The notes under the pieces: model-generated
Seen by the model: only the letters and a program-made list of their open reading frames with translations
Database searches by the model: none
Told to the model about the DNA's origin: nothing
Part shown: positions 14,895 through 16,306 of the stretch, piece after piece
How the letters are laid out: the number at the start of each line of letters is the position of its first letter
Numbering within the stretch: the stretch's first letter is position 1
Program-made: the position numbers and the translations under genes
Source: DASPXY01 sp038227745
Lineage (GTDB): Bacteria; Planctomycetota; Planctomycetia; Gemmatales; Gemmataceae
Length of the DNA stretch: 16,306 nt
NCBI GenBank assembly: GCA_038227745.1
Contig: JBBRPS010000131.1
Location: 1-16,306, forward strand
Direction: 5' to 3'

Positions 14895-16187
14895 ATGGGA
14901 GGCGATCTGGTGGTGGCCCTCGGCCGGGCCACGGTACACGGACAGACACTCTTCGGTCAGAACTGCCACCGCCCACCTCACGAGTGCCAGATCTTGAAGC
15001 GGACGCCGGGTCGGGCCTTCGCCCCGGGCGAGACCGTCCGGACCGCGCACGCCGAGGTGCCGCAGTCCCGGCAGACCCTCACCGTCCTCGGCTGCCAGCC
15101 GCACCACGCCTGGGGCTACCAGTGCGGCGTCAACGAAAAGCAGGTCGCTGTCGGCTGCGCCGCCTGGCGCAGCAAGCTCGCCGGCGAGCGCCGCGGCCTC
15201 GACGGCCCCGAACTGGTCCGCCTGACCCTCGAACGCGCCGCCAGCGCCCGGCAGGCCTTCGACGTGCTCACCGACCTGATCGTCCGCCACGGTCAGGCGG
15301 ACGACGACCACGTCTTCCTCCTCGCCGGGCCGGACGAGGCGTTCACTGTCGAGGCGGCCGGCGACGTCTGGGCGGCGCAAGAAATTCAGCAGGTGCGGGC
15401 GGCTGGCGACGTTGCCGTCATCCGCCAGGACTGGGCGCGCCTCGCCCCCGGCCTGGCGGAGCGCGTCATCGCGCGCGGCTGGTGGCCCGAGGACGGCAGC
15501 AAGCTCGACTTCGCCGGCTCGATCAACGACAATCCTACCGGGCGGGCCTCGGCGCTGCGCCGCTGGGGCCGGGCGACGTACCTCCTCGAACAGCAGAACG
15601 GCCACATCGACGCGGCCTTCCTGCGCCGCGTCCTCGGCGACCACTACGAGGGCACGCGCTACGAGATCGACCCCCTGGACGCCGCCGGCCCGGTCACGCC
15701 GCTGTGCCAGCACGCGCCCGGAGGCGGCCGCTACGGCACCGCGGCGAGTATGGTGGTGTCCCTGGCAGCCGACCCCGGGCACGTCCCGGTCGCCTGGTGC
15801 GCCTTCGGCCCGCCGTGCCTGAGCGTCCACTTCCCGGTCTTCCTCGACGGCGAGCTGCCGGCGGCGTTCGGCTGCGGCGCGTCGCTGTTCCACGCGGACA
15901 GCGTCTGGTGGCGCACGCAGCAGCTGCGCGGCCTGGTCGAGGCCGACCCCGCACAGCTGGAGTTCCTGCGCGAGTCGCTGGCCCGGCTGCAGGCCCGCTT
16001 CGAGCAGGACGTGGACGAGTTCTGTCCCGAGGCGGCCGAATTGCGGCGCCGCGGCGCCCGGGAAGAACTGCAGCGGCTGGCGGGCAGCCTGATGCAGAGC
16101 CACCTGGAGCGCTTCGACGAGATCCTCCAGCGCCTCCTGACCGCGGGCAACCGCTACACCGCCTTCACCGAGGCGGCGGGGATCTGA
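14895..16187 (+). CDS. C69/secernin-like Ntn-hydrolase family protein lacking the usual nucleophile Cys
   Basis: Predicted 430 residues. Family C69 dipeptidases and secernins are N-terminal nucleophile hydrolases. Similarity: VVALGRATVHGQTLFG (6-21), GVNEKQVAVG (78-87), LERAASARQAFDVL (112-125), FLLAGPDEAFTVEAAGDVWAA (141-161), and a later CQHAPGG...GTAASMVVSL...P-x-C-L-S-V-H-F-P block that corresponds to the secernin CMH...ASMVS...P-x-S-x-F-P block. Oddities: the N-terminal nucleophile Cys (normally C-D-T-L-V-A or similar) is replaced, since the sequence reads MGGDLVVA, and the usual K-N-S-D-R is Q-N-C-H-R. C24 therefore sits where Ser is expected. The ATG at 14895 follows AGGAG with 9 nt spacing; no upstream in-frame start would restore the Cys. 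It may be a pseudoenzyme or use other chemistry. No signal peptide was seen. Confidence 0.75.
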   Translation: MGGDLVVALGRATVHGQTLFGQNCHRPPHECQILKRTPGRAFAPGETVRTAHAEVPQSRQTLTVLGCQPHHAWGYQCGVNEKQVAVGCAAWRSKLAGERRGLDGPELVRLTLERAASARQAFDVLTDLIVRHGQADDDHVFLLAGPDEAFTVEAAGDVWAAQEIQQVRAAGDVAVIRQDWARLAPGLAERVIARGWWPEDGSKLDFAGSINDNPTGRASALRRWGRATYLLEQQNGHIDAAFLRRVLGDHYEGTRYEIDPLDAAGPVTPLCQHAPGGGRYGTAASMVVSLAADPGHVPVAWCAFGPPCLSVHFPVFLDGELPAAFGCGASLFHADSVWWRTQQLRGLVEADPAQLEFLRESLARLQARFEQDVDEFCPEAAELRRRGAREELQRLAGSLMQSHLERFDEILQRLLTAGNRYTAFTEAAGI

Positions 16188-16268
16188 ACACAGTGACGAG
16201 TGGAAAGTGGAAAGTGCCCGCAGAAGCTCGAGCGCTTTGCAGCCGAGTGCCGCGGGGCGCTTTGGAGT

Positions 16269-16303
16269 GCGGCGCTCGGCGCCGCTTTCGCTCTTTCTTT
16301 CTC
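16269..16303 (+). terminator. Intrinsic terminator of the C69-like gene
   Basis: GCGGCGC (16269-16275) and GCGCCGC (16279-16285) form a 7-bp GC stem with a 3-nt loop, followed by TTTCGCTCTTTCTTTCTC. It lies about 80 nt after the stop codon on the plus strand. The gap before it contains a short tandem of GTGGAAA (about 16200-16213). Confidence 0.75.
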
Positions 16304-16306
16304 TGG

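Overview
The window is GC-rich, roughly two thirds G+C, and looks like chromosomal DNA of a planctomycete, most likely from the Gemmata group. This is inferred from the gene content: a secreted FG-GAP repeat protein that opens with a planctomycete-type LELLEGRL export motif, a secreted DUF1080 protein, a Uma2 endonuclease, an FHA-fused sigma-54-type activator and a plant/chlamydia-like enoyl-ACP reductase. I see no rRNA, tRNA, CRISPR array, transposase or phage gene.

Layout, left to right. A perfect 52-nt palindrome opens the window. A large FG-GAP surface protein (+) follows, and then the C-terminal remnant of a VOC/glyoxalase gene (+). glpD (-) and an FHA-GAF-AAA+-Fis regulator (+) diverge from a shared 320-bp region. 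csrA (-) has its own terminator, a good sigma-70-type promoter and a leader of about 210 nt. A Uma2-family gene (+) converges on a minus-strand series: plant-type fabI, a threonine synthase-like gene, a DUF1080 gene and the EF-hand/deiodinase-like gene (listed right to left in transcription). glgA (-) lies beyond a U-tailed terminator. Divergent from glgA is a C69/secernin-like gene (+) with its own terminator at the right edge.

The main result is at 12596-11250 (-). A gene caller would report two ORFs here, but they are one reading frame interrupted by a single TGA at 11774-11772. That TGA falls exactly at the selenocysteine of the iodothyronine deiodinase active site (FGSFT-U-GPYR here, FGSCT-U-PxF in animal enzymes). 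Deiodinase landmarks continue downstream in the same frame (EAHPTNGW, VVDT, PDRLYII). A 7-bp perfect hairpin with a G-first loop lies 17 nt after the TGA, as expected for a bacterial SECIS element. The predicted product is an exported 448-residue protein with two canonical EF-hands ahead of the deiodinase-like domain. It probably shares a transcript with the DUF1080 gene.

Secondary points: a C69-family protein with no N-terminal nucleophile cysteine; an enoyl-ACP reductase with plant-type Y-x7-K spacing; a VOC gene fragment fused against the FG-GAP stop codon; a long csrA leader rich in GGA; and several long, near-perfect inverted repeats of unrelated sequence in gene gaps, one of which is a nested, BIME-like element.
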